Below, piece after piece: positions 62,772 through 64,000 of a stretch of DNA of 64,000 nt (position 1 is the stretch's first letter; the number at the start of each line of letters is the position of its first letter). A program made the position numbers and the translations under genes. The notes below the pieces were generated by a model. That model made no database searches, had not been told where the DNA came from, and was given only the letters and a program-made list of their open reading frames with translations. The DNA comes from Syntrophobacterales bacterium (GTDB lineage Bacteria > Desulfobacterota > Desulfobaccia > Desulfobaccales > 0-14-0-80-60-11), in contig JAGVAH010000117.1 in assembly GCA_020060385.1 (NCBI GenBank), forward strand, positions 1 to 64,000, read 5' to 3'.

Positions 62772-63071
62772 TTAGGCGAGGCGGGCCTGCACCGCAGTAG
62801 TTTTTTCGCCTAACTTTACCTCCTTATCCCGGCGATCGTCAATAGTAATATGGGTAACCACCCGTTGCACCCCCCGGTTAAAGGGCAGCTCGTGCAATGC
62901 CCGGGCCACCTCCAGGAGATGGGAGACCTCTCCGTGCACCAGGGTGCCCATATCGGTGAGCAGGTGGGGGATATTTTCCTTCTGGAGATACCTTTCCAAT
63001 TCCGCGACATAATCCCCGACGCTGGGACGGCCTAATCCCAGGGGGATAACGCTGATCTCCATGATGGCCAT
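62772..63071 (-). CDS. MTH1187 family thiamine-binding protein
   Basis: A 99-residue YkoF/MTH1187-type (UPF0045) protein, which binds thiamine in homologues and forms a tetramer. Landmarks: EISVIPLGLGRPSVGDYVAE, LLTDMGTLVHGEV and VQRVVTHITIDDRRDK. The ATG at 63071 follows GGGAG; an ATG at 63062 is also possible. It sits between dnaJ and a receiver gene. Confidence 0.85.
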   Translation of the reverse strand: MAIMEISVIPLGLGRPSVGDYVAELERYLQKENIPHLLTDMGTLVHGEVSHLLEVARALHELPFNRGVQRVVTHITIDDRRDKEVKLGEKTTAVQARLA

Positions 63072-63099
63072 TGAGGTGCTCCCTGGGGGAATGCCTGGA

Positions 63100-63450
63100 T
63101 CAGACAGGCAAGACTCGACGCACCGCCTCCTTAAGACGGGCCAGGTCGTGGGACTTGACCACAAAGGCATCGGCGCCCAAGACCTTGAAATCCTTGGGTG
63201 GGATGCAATGGGAATAGAAAATCACCCGGGTATCCTTCCTGGTGCCCTTGACGATACGCCCGGTCTCCACCCCGGACATATCCGGCAGCAAGACCTCCAG
63301 GATGACCACGTCCGGCTTGAACGCCTCCACCAGGCGCATTACGCCGGCGCCGTTCCCGGCCACCGCCACCTCATAGCCTTCGTCCTGGAGTTCTTCCAGG
63401 CATAGCCGCTGGATATGAGGCTCGCTGTCGGCAAAAAGGATTTTTGACAT
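63100..63450 (-). CDS. Stand-alone receiver with Glu at the phosphorylation site
   Basis: A 116-residue single receiver domain. ATG 63450 follows GGAGGAGG eight bases upstream. The acidic pocket is altered: D8-S-E10 replaces D-D and the phosphoacceptor position is Glu52 (VVILEVLLPD instead of VLLDxxLP). The Lys (FVVKSH) is kept. Glu at this position can mimic phosphorylation, so the domain may be constitutively in the active state or be a phosphate-independent scaffold. It is 28 bases upstream of the MTH1187 gene. No kinase is nearby. Confidence 0.8.
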   Translation of the reverse strand: MSKILFADSEPHIQRLCLEELQDEGYEVAVAGNGAGVMRLVEAFKPDVVILEVLLPDMSGVETGRIVKGTRKDTRVIFYSHCIPPKDFKVLGADAFVVKSHDLARLKEAVRRVLPV

Positions 63451-63670
63451 GGCCAGCACCTCCTCCATGAAGCGGTGCTCCCCCCAAGTTTTGTCCAAAT
63501 TTTAATATAACTACTCCTTGTCTATTTGTCCAGTAGGGTCACGGTCGTCCTTTTTTGTCCCCGGAGCCCGTAACTGGCTGCCAACAACACGAAACCCTCT
63601 AAAAAAAAAATTTACCTTAAGTAAAGATATATGGGGCCTAAAGGCATTAGCAGGTGGAGACGCCCCCTAT

Positions 63671-64000
63671 CTAAGCCCCTTCCCCCTCCTCTCCCGATCC
63701 TGGCTCCTGGCCCTTCTGCCGGAATTCCCGCCAACGCCGCACCAGTTCCGGCTCCGCCCCTTCCGTCCCCGGCTCATAAAACCGGGACCCGGCCACCTCC
63801 CCGGGCAGGTAGTCCTGGGGCACAAAGTGTCCGGGAAAGTCGTGGGGATAAAGGTATCCCTGGCCGTGCCCCAGGCCCTGGCGGTCCCGGTGGGCGTCTT
63901 TAAGGGGGGCGGGCACCTGGGTGGCCCCCTTTTCCTCCAGGGCCGCCTGGGCCCGGAAATAGGCAGCCGTGGAGTTGCTCTTGGGGGCCAACGCCAAATA
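63671..64000 (-). CDS. rarA: RarA/MgsA-type AAA ATPase, C-terminal fragment
   Basis: The last 110 residues of a replication-associated recombination protein A (RarA/MgsA). It has the APKSNS motif and the typical YLYPHDFPGHFVPQDYLP tail, which is in the tetramerisation and clamp-loader-like C-terminal domain. The gene runs off the right end of the window, so the AAA+ domain cannot be seen. RarA acts at stalled replication forks. The window ends inside it. Confidence 0.85.
   Translation of the reverse strand, partial: YLALAPKSNSTAAYFRAQAALEEKGATQVPAPLKDAHRDRQGLGHGQGYLYPHDFPGHFVPQDYLPGEVAGSRFYEPGTEGAEPELVRRWREFRQKGQEPGSGEEGEGA

Overview
The window is a GC-rich (about 63-65%) chromosomal segment of a strictly anaerobic, probably sulfate-reducing bacterium, most likely an uncultured member of Desulfobacterota near the Desulfobacca/Syntrophobacter side. 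This is inferred from a DsrC with both C-terminal cysteines, a methylene-tetrahydrofolate reductase locus built around HdrA/QmoAB-like flavoproteins, a 2-oxoacid:ferredoxin oxidoreductase, methylmalonyl-CoA epimerase and several sigma54-dependent regulators. No 16S rRNA is present, so the placement is inference.

Layout. 1-10 kb: RadC, an AT-rich orphan with a cysteine cluster, an acyl-CoA synthetase, a secreted seven-bladed RCC1 propeller, a GlcD-type flavoprotein, DsrC and a B12-binding radical SAM protein. 10-20 kb: an RND efflux operon (outer membrane factor broken by one in-frame TAA, adaptor, pump) flanked by two paralogous PAS/sigma54 regulators, both altered in the GAFTGA loop. 20-30.5 kb: the most striking region, a six-gene cluster coding for a 1488-residue HdrA with a GltD/NfnB-like module inserted in it and a second HdrA unit behind it, then MvhD, MetV, MetF, a QmoA-like and a QmoB-like protein. 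30.5-39 kb: thiamine genes (thiE, thiS, thiH ... thiG, thiF) split by about 4.5 kb that carries an HNH protein, small orphans, a Sel1 protein, MarC and a secreted EEP-fold hydrolase. 39-47 kb: two tandem histidine kinases with one NtrC-type response regulator, MazG, CvpA and a lipoprotein. 47-56 kb: M20 peptidase, methylmalonyl-CoA epimerase, a TIM-barrel protein, a HAD phosphatase, an SGNH protein, a phosphoribosyltransferase and an unusual fusion of a membrane glycosyltransferase with an ATP-grasp domain. 56-64 kb: U32 protein, a 55-residue membrane protein, KorB/KorA-type oxidoreductase, an SGNH protein, DnaJ, a thiamine-binding MTH1187 protein, a receiver with Glu at the phosphorylation site, and the C-terminus of RarA.

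The genes fit together as C1 and acyl-CoA metabolism. The MetFV-Hdr cluster would couple the methyl/methylene-tetrahydrofolate step (in either direction) to NAD(P)H and ferredoxin or a disulfide carrier, and KorAB supplies or uses ferredoxin. Intergenic DNA is rich in palindromic mobile-like repeats: a 122-bp element with 16-bp terminal inverted repeats (two full copies and one degenerate), a family with the core GTCATTCTGA (four copies), a 172-bp element that contributes a stop codon, and ACTGCTY heptamer arrays next to stop codons. I saw no tRNA, rRNA, CRISPR array or complete IS element.
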